A stretch of 64,000 bases of DNA from JAFGXW01 sp964634385. Its GTDB lineage: Bacteria > Bacillota_I > Bacilli_A > Izemoplasmatales > Izemoplasmataceae. The DNA lies in contig CAZWIZ010000006.1 of assembly GCA_964634385.1 (NCBI GenBank), forward strand, positions 14,677 through 78,676, given 5' to 3'. Positions 51,446-59,849 of the stretch are shown here, piece after piece (position 1 is the first letter of the stretch; the number at the start of each line of letters is the position of its first letter). Below the pieces are notes generated by a model, which made no database searches, had not been told where the DNA came from, and saw nothing but the letters and a program-made list of their open reading frames with translations. A program made the position numbers and the translations under genes.

Positions 51446-51878
51446 TAAGATGATATACTTACTATTACCTGCGATAGCAGGAGCAGCAATAATATTGCAA
51501 ACTGCATTTAGTGGAAAATTAAGTAAAGAAATCGGGACACTAGAAACCGTTATTTTAGTGCATTTATTCGGGTTAATAATTGCATTAATTATATATTTAA
51601 TTAGAGGAAACACTAGTATTTCTATATTTACTGACGTTAAACTTTCAGCTATAATTGCTGGAGCAATGGGAGTGTTAATAGTGTTTTTTATCTCGAAAAG
51701 TTTCGTAGTAAATGGAGCATTATTAACTATTTTGATATCAATAGTCGTCCAGCTAATAGGATCAAAAATAATTGATTATTTCGGATTGTTTGGTGCGGAA
51801 AAAGTTCCGATTGATATGATACAAATAGGTTCATTGATATTGATTATTTCTGGAGTAATATTATATCAACATAAGTAA
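51414..51878 (+). CDS. DMT superfamily transporter, DUF606/YdcZ family
   Basis: The 154-residue protein has five membrane segments, the half-size DMT unit of the YdcZ/DUF606 family: YLLLPAIAGAAIILQTAFSGKLSKEIG opens the core, SKSFVVNGALLTILISIVVQLIGS is the conserved middle and LILIISGVILYQ the last helix. Members often work as pairs of small subunits, but no partner gene adjoins it. The substrate is unknown. GAGG lies eight bases before the ATG, inside the 36-codon ORF at 51335. A terminator hairpin follows at 51933. Confidence 0.8.
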   Translation: MKTLITKSRINKMIYLLLPAIAGAAIILQTAFSGKLSKEIGTLETVILVHLFGLIIALIIYLIRGNTSISIFTDVKLSAIIAGAMGVLIVFFISKSFVVNGALLTILISIVVQLIGSKIIDYFGLFGAEKVPIDMIQIGSLILIISGVILYQHK

Positions 51879-51932
51879 TAAAACATAATATGTATATATC
51901 TAAATAGTACTCAAAAATAATAAGCGAATTAT

Positions 51933-51967
51933 TAGCAATATATCTTGTGATATGTTGCTATCTTTTT
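51933..51967 (+). terminator. Terminator after the DMT transporter
   Basis: TAGCAATATATC-TTGT-GATATGTTGCTA (12-bp stem with one G-T pair) followed by TCTTTTT. Confidence 0.8.
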
Positions 51968-52002
51968 ATTAAAAGGATATTTAATTAAAGAATAATCAAC
52001 AC

Positions 52003-52051
52003 TGTGGGTTCACATTCCTCTAGAATGTTATATATGTATTGTAAATCCACA
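52003..52051 (+). other. Candidate structured RNA element
   Basis: TGTGGGTT (52003-52010) can pair with AATCCACA (52044-52051) through one G-U pair, and ACATTC-CTCTA-GAATGT (52012-52028) forms an inner hairpin. No T run follows. It lies 117 bases upstream of the acetyltransferase-like gene and may be part of its leader or chance structure. Confidence 0.3.
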
Positions 52052-52167
52052 CAAGTAAAGAATAGTCAAATACTATAATAACTTGTTATTAATGACTGAT
52101 TATGCTAAAATTGTATGTGAATTAGGGCTTTACTAGATGATGCTATGAAATAAAACGGAGGAATGAA

Positions 52168-53262
52168 ATGATTAAAGAAGTTAAAACAAAAAAAGATTTA
52201 AAAAGATTTATCTATTTTATTAAAAAGCTATATAAAGATGAACAACATTATGTTTTTCCTATTTTTTATGCATTAGAAAAAGAGTTAAAAAAAATCGTAT
52301 TAGAAGATCATGAATATACTGCTATTCTTTCAATAAAAAATAATGAAGTACAAGGAAGACTTTTATTTACATATAACCATAATAAAAAAAGAAATGAAAA
52401 GATATGTTATTTTTCTTTTTTTGATGCTATTAATGATATAGATGTAGTAAAAGAATTATTTACATATATGGAAATAAACATGAAAGAAAATAATATTACA
52501 TATTGTGAGGGAACATACGCACCGTATGATCCTGATACTAGAAGAGGTATCTTAATTAGCGGGTTTGATATTGATCCTACAATATTCACATCATATAATT
52601 ATGAATACTATGGGGTATTATTAAAACAAATAGGCTTTACAAAAGCGATTGATACAGTTAGTTTGAATGCTGATGTTTCCAAAAAAACCAAAAAAAGATT
52701 AAATACAATTTCAAAGTATTTTTCAAGGTCAAATAATGTTAGAGTCGATTCTATTAATTGGAAAGAACTTGATCGAGATATGAACGATATTCACGAAATA
52801 TTGAAAATAGCGACAAACGAAATAGTATATCAAGAGGCACCATCAATTAATATTATCGCAGAAACAGCAAAATCAATGAAAGCATTTATTAATTCTAATC
52901 TAGTTAAAATTGCTAGAGAGAACGAAACTAATAAACCAATTGGATTTTGCCTAGTACTTCCTGATTTTAATCAAGTTTTCAAAAAAACTGGCGGAAAAAT
53001 TAGACCACTTAAAATGATGATTTTAAAAAACAAAATAACTAAAGCAAGAGGAACAATGCAATATATAATTCCAGAATATCAAAATACTGGATTAATAGGA
53101 CATATTTTTAAAGTTATTTTTGATGAATTAGAATTATTAGGAGTTACTGATTTTGAAGCGGGGACTATGATGGAAAATAATCCAAAACCAATTAATGCAT
53201 TTAAAAAGTTCGGTGGAGAAATTATTAAAACATATCGTATTTATGGGAAGGAGCTAAATTAA
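52168..53262 (+). CDS. GNAT-fold N-acyltransferase, YghO-like
   Basis: The 364-residue protein matches the large YghO-type GNAT family. It has an N-terminal domain with FFDAINDIDVVKELF, then TYCEGTYAPYDPDTRRGILISGFD (the family GPxNPSxNxxxGLLxxGFD region), YNYEYYGVLLKQIGF, and a C-terminal GNAT domain. The latter has IGFCLVLPDFNQVF and MQYIIPEYQNTGLIGHIF as the acetyl-CoA region, ending FGGEIIKTYRIYGKEL. The acceptor is unknown. AGGAGG-like GGAGG precedes the ATG. It is coupled by a one-base overlap to the DUF819 membrane protein. Confidence 0.82.
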   Translation: MIKEVKTKKDLKRFIYFIKKLYKDEQHYVFPIFYALEKELKKIVLEDHEYTAILSIKNNEVQGRLLFTYNHNKKRNEKICYFSFFDAINDIDVVKELFTYMEINMKENNITYCEGTYAPYDPDTRRGILISGFDIDPTIFTSYNYEYYGVLLKQIGFTKAIDTVSLNADVSKKTKKRLNTISKYFSRSNNVRVDSINWKELDRDMNDIHEILKIATNEIVYQEAPSINIIAETAKSMKAFINSNLVKIARENETNKPIGFCLVLPDFNQVFKKTGGKIRPLKMMILKNKITKARGTMQYIIPEYQNTGLIGHIFKVIFDELELLGVTDFEAGTMMENNPKPINAFKKFGGEIIKTYRIYGKELN

Positions 53263-54449
53263 TGATTTTTAGCATAGTTCAGATAATTTCAATATTTTTA
53301 GTGCCAGTCTTGATCATAAAATACCACAATTTTATAATAAGTAAATTGTTAGGAACAATTGGTTCAGCATATTTATTAGGTATTTTGGTTGCGATATTAA
53401 TATTTGTATTGAATAAACTTGGAGTTGATATTAAAACTAATTCTGATATTGGAGAAATCGGGAGTCATTTGGCAATTAGTATTGCAATACCATTATTGCT
53501 TTTTAGTGCCAATTTAAAAGAAGCTAAAAAATTATCGAAGATGGTATTGTTATCATTTTTAAGTTTAGTATTATCAGCAATAATAGTATCAGCAATAACA
53601 TTTTATACATATGGAAAAACAATTGAATTCGGAGCAGAATTATCTGGAATGGCAGTAGGGCTCTATACAGGAGGAACACCTAATCTAAATGCTATTGGTA
53701 ATATATTTGGATTAGATGGGACAATAATTGGAGTTGCAAATTTATCTGATATGATAATTGGAGCAGGATTTTATATATTTTTACTTTTATTAGCAAAACC
53801 ATTACTTTCTAAATTCTTACGAAAATCTGATCAAGAAATATATATAAACGAACATTCTGATATCAAAAATCTTGAAAACTTAGACATTGAGAAGTTTAAA
53901 ATTTCAAAAGAATTATTAAGTCGTATTTTTATCGCATTTGGAATTGCTGTATTAGGAGCTGTATTAGGTATTTTAGTTTGGATAATACTTGGAGCTGAAC
54001 AAGGACGTATGACAGATTTTTTAGTTCCTACAATGATGATAACGGTTACTCTCCTTGGAATACTTGCTTCATTTAATGAAAAAATAAGAAAAACAAAAGG
54101 GATGAATGTTCTAGGACAATATTTTATATTAGTATTTTCATTTGCGTTAGCATCATCATTAGATTTCACTAGAATGCAAGGACTATTTAGTGATATATTA
54201 TTGCTATATGGGATTATTACAATTGGCGTTTTTGTTTTACATATTATTTTTAGTAAGATATTACAAGTAGATGTTGATTGTGCAATTGTTATATTAACCG
54301 CAGGAGTATATGGGCCAGCTTTTGTACCTGCAATTACTAAGCAAATCAATAATGATGATTTAACTGTACCGGGATTAATAACAGGTTCAATCGGATATGC
54401 GATTGGAACATTTCTTGGATTTTTATTAGGGTTATTTTTCTTGTTATAA
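53262..54449 (+). CDS. DUF819 family membrane protein (YjcL-like)
   Basis: The 395-residue protein has about ten to eleven membrane segments and the DUF819 motif AVGLYTGGTPNLNAIGNIFGL near residues 131-151, which is mirrored by ILTAGVYGPAFVPAITKQ near 346-363 in the second half, an inverted-repeat fold. Such proteins are thought to be secondary transporters, substrate unknown. It starts on the last base of the acyltransferase stop. A weak hairpin with a T run (54475-54510) follows. Confidence 0.85.
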   Translation: MIFSIVQIISIFLVPVLIIKYHNFIISKLLGTIGSAYLLGILVAILIFVLNKLGVDIKTNSDIGEIGSHLAISIAIPLLLFSANLKEAKKLSKMVLLSFLSLVLSAIIVSAITFYTYGKTIEFGAELSGMAVGLYTGGTPNLNAIGNIFGLDGTIIGVANLSDMIIGAGFYIFLLLLAKPLLSKFLRKSDQEIYINEHSDIKNLENLDIEKFKISKELLSRIFIAFGIAVLGAVLGILVWIILGAEQGRMTDFLVPTMMITVTLLGILASFNEKIRKTKGMNVLGQYFILVFSFALASSLDFTRMQGLFSDILLLYGIITIGVFVLHIIFSKILQVDVDCAIVILTAGVYGPAFVPAITKQINNDDLTVPGLITGSIGYAIGTFLGFLLGLFFLL

Positions 54450-54474
54450 AAACAGAATTAGCGATAAAATTTTT

Positions 54475-54510
54475 AAAATAAGCAATTTCAAATGAGATTT
54501 CTTATTTTTT
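54475..54510 (+). terminator. Probable terminator after DUF819 gene
   Basis: AAAATAAG and CTTATTTT enclose an imperfect inner stem, followed by T residues. Confidence 0.55.
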
Positions 54511-54589
54511 ATAAATATTTTCAACACTGTTTTTAAATATACCTGATGTCATCAATAATTTGTATTTTCATAAGAAATACATATATTTT

Positions 54590-54598
54590 TGGTATAAT
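54590..54598 (+). promoter_or_regulatory. Extended -10 promoter of the giant repeat protein
   Basis: TGGTATAAT at 54590-54598, about 140 bases before the start at 54740; no good -35 is seen. The rest of the 290-base intergenic region shows nothing else. Confidence 0.45.
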
Positions 54599-54739
54599 TA
54601 AAATATATATAACTAAATTATGCAAATTCCATAGAGTTTACATTTTTCTAATTATATATTAGAAACAAATATATAGTTAGAATAGATTATTAAAACTTAT
54701 TAGAATGCAATATGTAATTGTATAGAAAGGGGCTTCAAT

Positions 54740-57700
54740 ATGACGCAGAATATGGATTTTTCATTATATTTTAACATTATGTTTTTTTCGACAATTGTAT
54801 TTGGATTTATAGGTGGTTATATTAAAGGCTCTAAAAAAACACTTTTCTCTTTAATTACCTTATTAATTTTTTATGCATTCTTTTTTATAACTATTGATGT
54901 TGTTGTAAGTGAATTATGGATATTACCTATTCCATTTGCATTTGATTATTTAATAACTTGGATTCCGGACTTGGCTAATGTAACGACAATAGGGGAAGCG
55001 GTATTTAAGATGTTGGAAATTAATTTAGGGGATCAAATTGGGGATACATTATCTAATGCAATGTTTGTTTCTTTAGTTACAGGTCTTGCACAATTTGTTT
55101 TAAAACTTGTTTATACATTATTGTATTTTACAATTGGATTAATGATTTATAGAATGTTTGTTTTCTTTATTCGTACCGTATTTATTAAGAATAATAAAAT
55201 TAAAACTGAAACTAAAACTAAAAGAAAAAAAGGACGTAGAATAAGACTTACTAGAAAAGAAAAAAAACAACAGAAAAAAGATTATAAAGAACAATTAAAA
55301 GCAGATAAAAAAAGGGAGTTAAAAGAGAAAAAACCACTTCTTGGAGCTTTTTATGGCATGATAAAAGGGGGAATAAGTGCCTTTTTGACATTGATCGTTC
55401 TTGGAGGAATTTTAAATATGTCAGAAAGTTTACTTTTAATAGTTTCTGACACTACTGGAGATGATACAGTAGTATATGAAGAGACAGTATACTTATCGTC
55501 ATATTTTAATGATTATTCGATAAGTCCTACACAATTAGATAGTGAACTACCAATACCTTCTGAAACAGAGGAACAACTAGCACAAGCAAGAGATATGATT
55601 GACGCTTTTAATACAAATATATTCGTTCGAAACGCATCAAAACTTGTTGTTGAAAGTCAAAGATATTCAGACCCTATAGAATTGCATCTATATTTATTTG
55701 ATTCTGTTTTTTCATTTAATTATGATGATAATCGAATAATGTTTAGAAAAGAAATCAGTGTTTTTTCTGAAGCTGGAAACCTTATTTTAAATTCTGAATT
55801 TATGAAGACGAATGATATAAGTGATATTACGTCTGATGAGATTATTTTTGTTTTTAATCAAATATCTGAAAGCGATTTAATAACAACGATTATTCCATTA
55901 GGAATAGAAGTTGGAAGTGATTATTTTGATATGCCTGTAAATATGCCGATAGATGAACTATATGCGGTTGATTGGGAAAATGAATTAATGACTTTAGGAA
56001 CTATTTTTGCTGTTGGGTTTGATTTAGTTAATACCGCAGGTATTTTAGATGATTCAGCGGATTTAGAGACTATAACATTAGATGGGTCAGAGGTTAAAAA
56101 TTTATTTGATTCCTTAGCTGATTCTGAGTTAGCAACTTTAACAGCTTATATTGCAGTAGAACCTTTCCTTGAAAAAATGGATGGGGATATAAGTGCAATT
56201 ATTACTGTTCCGACTGATTTAGAATGGTCTGACGAATTTAGTGCTTTTGGAGAGATTACTGAAGCTATTTTTGATACTGGAATTTCTATTGGTAATTTAC
56301 AAGATGGTGATCCATCAGTGTTGGTTTCATCATTATCAAATATGGATTTGACTGTTTTATTAAATTCTCAAATTATTAGTCATGCTCTTAAAAATATTTT
56401 TTCAGGTGAAGCTGGTATTGAAGGATTTGATATAATTGTTGTTCCAGATGATATTGTTTGGTTTGATGTCTATGATGATGACACATTAATTAGCAGAGGT
56501 GAATTATATAATCTATTAAATGCATTAAATTCTATTACAGATATAGCCGAGGGATTTGATTTTAATGATTTAGATTTTAGTATTATTGCTGATTTTGATG
56601 ATGATACAATTGATGCATTAATATCTTCAGATATTTTATCCGCAACATTTGGACAAGTAATTATTGATAGTGTTGGAGATGTTTTAGTAATTCCAAATAG
56701 TGCTTTATCCGAAATAATTGTTGATACAGTTGCTAAAGATGTAATTTCTAAAACAGAAATTAAAAAGCTATTTCAAGCAATTACTATTTTAGGATTTGGT
56801 GATTTAGATAATATGGAATTTAATGTATCAATTATTCAGAATCTTGGATTAGAATTAGACCCAACTACTTTAGATCAAACCAAATCAGATAAATTATTAG
56901 GTTCAAAAATAGTTTATGCAACATTATCTGATATGTTATTTGGACAAACAGAAGGTATTAATAGTCCTTTGGTTGTTCCTTACTTTGATGTTGATTTAAA
57001 TCCTATAAGAATTTATGATACTGTTGATGATCTTGAGTATCTTTCAACTGATGAATTAACCGATATTTTGCAAGCTTTATTAACATTAGATATTTCTAAT
57101 TTTGATGATGTTAATTCTTTAAATCTTGGATTACTTACTGATAATTCTTCTGTACTACTTGAATCTGCTATTTTCCACGCAACAATTTCTAAACAAGTAT
57201 TTGATTTAGGTACAGATATTGTTACTATTCCTTATAAAGATATAGATGAAAACAATATAAGAATTACAGTTGGTAATTCTTTATTAGGAACAGACACAGA
57301 GTATATTACCAAAACGGAAATCAATCACATATTTGATGGATTAGAAGTTTTAGGAATAAATGATATTAGTAGTTTTGATGGAACATACAATTTATTAAAC
57401 CTTGATGGTGAACCTGAGAAACAAGATAAACTACTTAGTTCAGCTTCAATCCACGCAACTATATCTAAAACATTATTAGATTTAAATAGTGCTATATTAA
57501 TTATTCCACATTATACACAAGAAGGAGAAACATCAGGAAATGAAATTCGTATTACTGTCAGTAGTGGATTTGAATATGTTGTAAAAGATGAAATTAAAGC
57601 ACTAATTAATTCTTTTAATGCCATGGGATATCACGATTTAGATAGTTTTAATATATCTCTTGATTCTTCTGAATTCTTTAATGAGAGAGCAATATTATTA

Positions 57701-58618
57701 TCTTCATCGTCTATTCAAGCAACATTATCAGATAAAATGCTTAATGACACAGCTGGAGAATTAGTTATTCCAGATGTTAATATTAATACTACTCCACAAA
57801 CAACAATTCGTTTAATAAATAGTGATGTTACATATATTGAAATAAATGAAATGAATTCTATTTTAGATGTATTAGAAGAACTTGGATTAACCGATTTTTC
57901 AACAATGGATTTTGATATAACAAATATTTTTACTATTGATCATAATGTATTATTTTCAAGTGCTAGTATTCAAGCAACTATTTCAGCCAATGTTTTATCT
58001 AATTCATTAGATGAAACAGCTCCTAATGGTTCGACAACAATTATAGTTCCAACATATTTTAGAGAAAATATTATGGTTGATAGCACACCGAATAAGCAAA
58101 TTGAATTAGTAGAATTAGAAGCTTTACTAGATGCTTTTGAAGTGTTAGGAGTCGGAGATTTTAGTGGTGGTATGAATGCTACAACTATTACAGGTCTTAG
58201 TGATACAGATTTAGATGTAATGTTAATAAGTGGATCTATTCACACAACGATTGATAACATAATGAGAGGTAATAGTAACATTAATTCTGAAATTCCAGAT
58301 TTAGCAATAACGAACGTATTATATAAAAACGATATAATTACTAAAACTGAAATTAAAACTTTTATTAAAGCAACTCAAACTGTTTCAAGTGGATCTATTT
58401 CTTCAATTTCATTTGATGTAAATACATTAACTTCACTTACGCCATCGGAACAAGATACTGTTGCGAGTAGTATGATTGTTAGAAATATTTTAACAGATGA
58501 TTTAGAAACTGCTGCTACACTTAAATCACCGCCTTATGTTCTTGCAAATACAGATTACATGAACGATGATGAAAATACATTCTTAACTAAAGCTGCAGTA
58601 CTCGCAATCATTTCATAA
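54740..58618 (+). CDS. Giant membrane-anchored repeat protein with CvpA-like N-terminus
   Basis: This 1292-residue protein opens with three or four membrane segments (about 10-160; GFIGGYIKGSKKTLFSLI resembles the CvpA start). A very basic Lys/Arg stretch (about 152-205) and one more segment (about 208-232, GMIKGGISAFLTLIVLGGIL) follow. The remaining 1050 residues are acidic and lack Cys. From about residue 540 a unit of 85-92 residues recurs: LLSSxSIHATISxxLLD, then VIP, then IR, then YITKTEIxxLLDALExLGIxDISSFD. Eight units start near 540, 627, 719, 806, 897, 986, 1071 and 1161, with a partial ninth near 1242 and weaker traces before 540. The basic stretch should be cytoplasmic and the repeats outside. 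I do not recognise the repeat. Confidence 0.85.
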   Translation: MTQNMDFSLYFNIMFFSTIVFGFIGGYIKGSKKTLFSLITLLIFYAFFFITIDVVVSELWILPIPFAFDYLITWIPDLANVTTIGEAVFKMLEINLGDQIGDTLSNAMFVSLVTGLAQFVLKLVYTLLYFTIGLMIYRMFVFFIRTVFIKNNKIKTETKTKRKKGRRIRLTRKEKKQQKKDYKEQLKADKKRELKEKKPLLGAFYGMIKGGISAFLTLIVLGGILNMSESLLLIVSDTTGDDTVVYEETVYLSSYFNDYSISPTQLDSELPIPSETEEQLAQARDMIDAFNTNIFVRNASKLVVESQRYSDPIELHLYLFDSVFSFNYDDNRIMFRKEISVFSEAGNLILNSEFMKTNDISDITSDEIIFVFNQISESDLITTIIPLGIEVGSDYFDMPVNMPIDELYAVDWENELMTLGTIFAVGFDLVNTAGILDDSADLETITLDGSEVKNLFDSLADSELATLTAYIAVEPFLEKMDGDISAIITVPTDLEWSDEFSAFGEITEAIFDTGISIGNLQDGDPSVLVSSLSNMDLTVLLNSQIISHALKNIFSGEAGIEGFDIIVVPDDIVWFDVYDDDTLISRGELYNLLNALNSITDIAEGFDFNDLDFSIIADFDDDTIDALISSDILSATFGQVIIDSVGDVLVIPNSALSEIIVDTVAKDVISKTEIKKLFQAITILGFGDLDNMEFNVSIIQNLGLELDPTTLDQTKSDKLLGSKIVYATLSDMLFGQTEGINSPLVVPYFDVDLNPIRIYDTVDDLEYLSTDELTDILQALLTLDISNFDDVNSLNLGLLTDNSSVLLESAIFHATISKQVFDLGTDIVTIPYKDIDENNIRITVGNSLLGTDTEYITKTEINHIFDGLEVLGINDISSFDGTYNLLNLDGEPEKQDKLLSSASIHATISKTLLDLNSAILIIPHYTQEGETSGNEIRITVSSGFEYVVKDEIKALINSFNAMGYHDLDSFNISLDSSEFFNERAILLSSSSIQATLSDKMLNDTAGELVIPDVNINTTPQTTIRLINSDVTYIEINEMNSILDVLEELGLTDFSTMDFDITNIFTIDHNVLFSSASIQATISANVLSNSLDETAPNGSTTIIVPTYFRENIMVDSTPNKQIELVELEALLDAFEVLGVGDFSGGMNATTITGLSDTDLDVMLISGSIHTTIDNIMRGNSNINSEIPDLAITNVLYKNDIITKTEIKTFIKATQTVSSGSISSISFDVNTLTSLTPSEQDTVASSMIVRNILTDDLETAATLKSPPYVLANTDYMNDDENTFLTKAAVLAIIS

Positions 58619-58629
58619 TTATATAATTT

Positions 58630-58664
58630 AAAGAAAAAGGCTACAAATTTTAGCCTTTTTCTTT
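58630..58664 (+). terminator. Terminator after the giant gene
   Basis: AAAGAAAAAGGCTA and TAGCCTTTTTCTTT form a 14-bp stem around seven bases, ending in T-rich DNA. Confidence 0.88.
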
Positions 58665-58674
58665 CTTTATAATA

Positions 58675-58683
58675 TGTTATAAT
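58675..58683 (+). promoter_or_regulatory. Extended -10 promoter of the FRG-domain gene
   Basis: TGTTATAAT at 58675-58683 lies 48 bases before the start codon. Confidence 0.5.
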
Positions 58684-58731
58684 TAATAAAAGAAATCTAT
58701 TTAAAATAAAGATATAAATGGAGAGTGACAT

Positions 58732-59529
58732 ATGAAAGAAATAAAAATAAATTCATGGAATGAATTACTTGATGAAATGTTTCAAGGAGCATTTAATACT
58801 AATATTAATCGATTTAGATCACCTTATTTGTTTAGAGGTATGAGTGATAAAGATTGGGAACTTAAAAATACTCTTTATCGAAATTGTGGAGAACAAAGTA
58901 ATGAACTTGAAAAATCATTGATTAGAAATTTTAGTAAGTATGCAGCAAAAGAAATAGCTATGATTCCAGGAGTAGATAGTGTTTGGAAAACACTTGCTAC
59001 TGCTCAGCATAATGGATTACCAACCAGATTATTAGATTGGACTTATTCTCCCTTAGTAGCTATGCATTTTGCTACTGAAGATTTAGGAAAATATGAAAAA
59101 GATGGTGTTATTTGGTGTGCTAATTATTATAACTTACGAAATATATTGCCTAGTGATGCCCAAAAATTATTAGATAGTGAATCATCTTTTGTTTTTACAA
59201 ATGAAATGTTAACAAAACTTTTTTCAGGACTAAGTGAATTTGATGATAGTAAAACTGATAATGAGGACTACTTCTTATTTTTCGAACCTCCAGCAATTGA
59301 CTTGAAAATAATTAATCAATATGCACTTTTTTCAATGTCGACAAATGTTGAAAAACCACTTGGAAAACTTCTTAATACAGATAGTTTTAAGAAAATTATT
59401 ATCCCCGCAGCTTTAAAATGGGAATTAAGAGATAAACTTGATCAATTAAATATTAATGAAAGAGTTTTATTTGGTGGACTAAATGGGTTGACATCATGGC
59501 TTGCAAGACAATATATAACAGAAAAATAA
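58732..59529 (+). CDS. FRG domain-containing protein
   Basis: The 265-residue protein is a soluble FRG-domain protein. The signature FRG motif is PYLFRGMSDKDWEL (about 31-44), and the second conserved block is TAQHNGLPTRLLDWTYSPLVAMHFAT (about 89-114); conserved Arg, His and Asp residues in these blocks suggest a catalytic or nucleotide-binding pocket. The family is of unknown biochemistry and is scattered by horizontal transfer, in part near defence genes and prophages. Here no phage, toxin or restriction gene adjoins it; it has its own promoter between the giant repeat gene and the pheS T-box. GAGAGTGA precedes the ATG. Confidence 0.85.
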   Translation: MKEIKINSWNELLDEMFQGAFNTNINRFRSPYLFRGMSDKDWELKNTLYRNCGEQSNELEKSLIRNFSKYAAKEIAMIPGVDSVWKTLATAQHNGLPTRLLDWTYSPLVAMHFATEDLGKYEKDGVIWCANYYNLRNILPSDAQKLLDSESSFVFTNEMLTKLFSGLSEFDDSKTDNEDYFLFFEPPAIDLKIINQYALFSMSTNVEKPLGKLLNTDSFKKIIIPAALKWELRDKLDQLNINERVLFGGLNGLTSWLARQYITEK

Positions 59530-59577
59530 CTATTATTAGTTAAAAGATTACTGTATTTAAAAAAACAAGTTTTTCTA

Positions 59578-59606
59578 TTGTAAAAACAAGGCTCTTATTA
59601 TATAAT
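59578..59606 (+). promoter_or_regulatory. Promoter of the pheS T-box transcript
   Basis: TTGTAA (59578-59583), a 17-base spacer and TATAAT (59601-59606). Confidence 0.7.
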
Positions 59607-59612
59607 ACACTA

Positions 59613-59828
59613 GTGTAAATCGATGATAAAGAAGTAGTACTTAAAATCTTAGTATTAAAGAGAAGACCATATAGCTGAAAATGTTCTATACTAATTTTGA
59701 GGAATTCACCTTTTAGAGGTATTAATGATACCCGCAGATCTGCGTTAAAAGATATGAAGTGCTAGAAAAATCTAGAACAAAGGTGGTACCGCGGATATAG
59801 TGTTCGTCCTTTTATAGGACGAACTTTT
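59613..59828 (+). ncRNA. T-box leader of pheS-pheT (specifier TTC)
   Basis: The T-box AAAGGTGGTACCGCGG (59779-59794) is a near-perfect consensus. The terminator is GTTCGTCC / GGACGAAC with a T run (59802-59831). The specifier loop reads TTC-ACC at 59705-59710 followed by TTTTAGAG, matching the pattern of the other two leaders; TTC is a Phe codon, as expected. Uncharged tRNA-Phe would permit transcription of pheS, the hydrolase and pheT. Confidence 0.93.
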
Positions 59829-59849
59829 TTTATTAGAAGGAGTGGAAAA

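Noticed and set aside
53831..54349. 172-codon minus-strand ORF opposite the DUF819 gene
   Set aside because: Antisense shadow of a confident gene; low-complexity translation, no ribosome binding site.
58732..59529. FRG gene as part of a defence island
   Set aside because: Neighbours are a membrane protein and pheS with its T-box; no restriction, toxin or nuclease gene is nearby.
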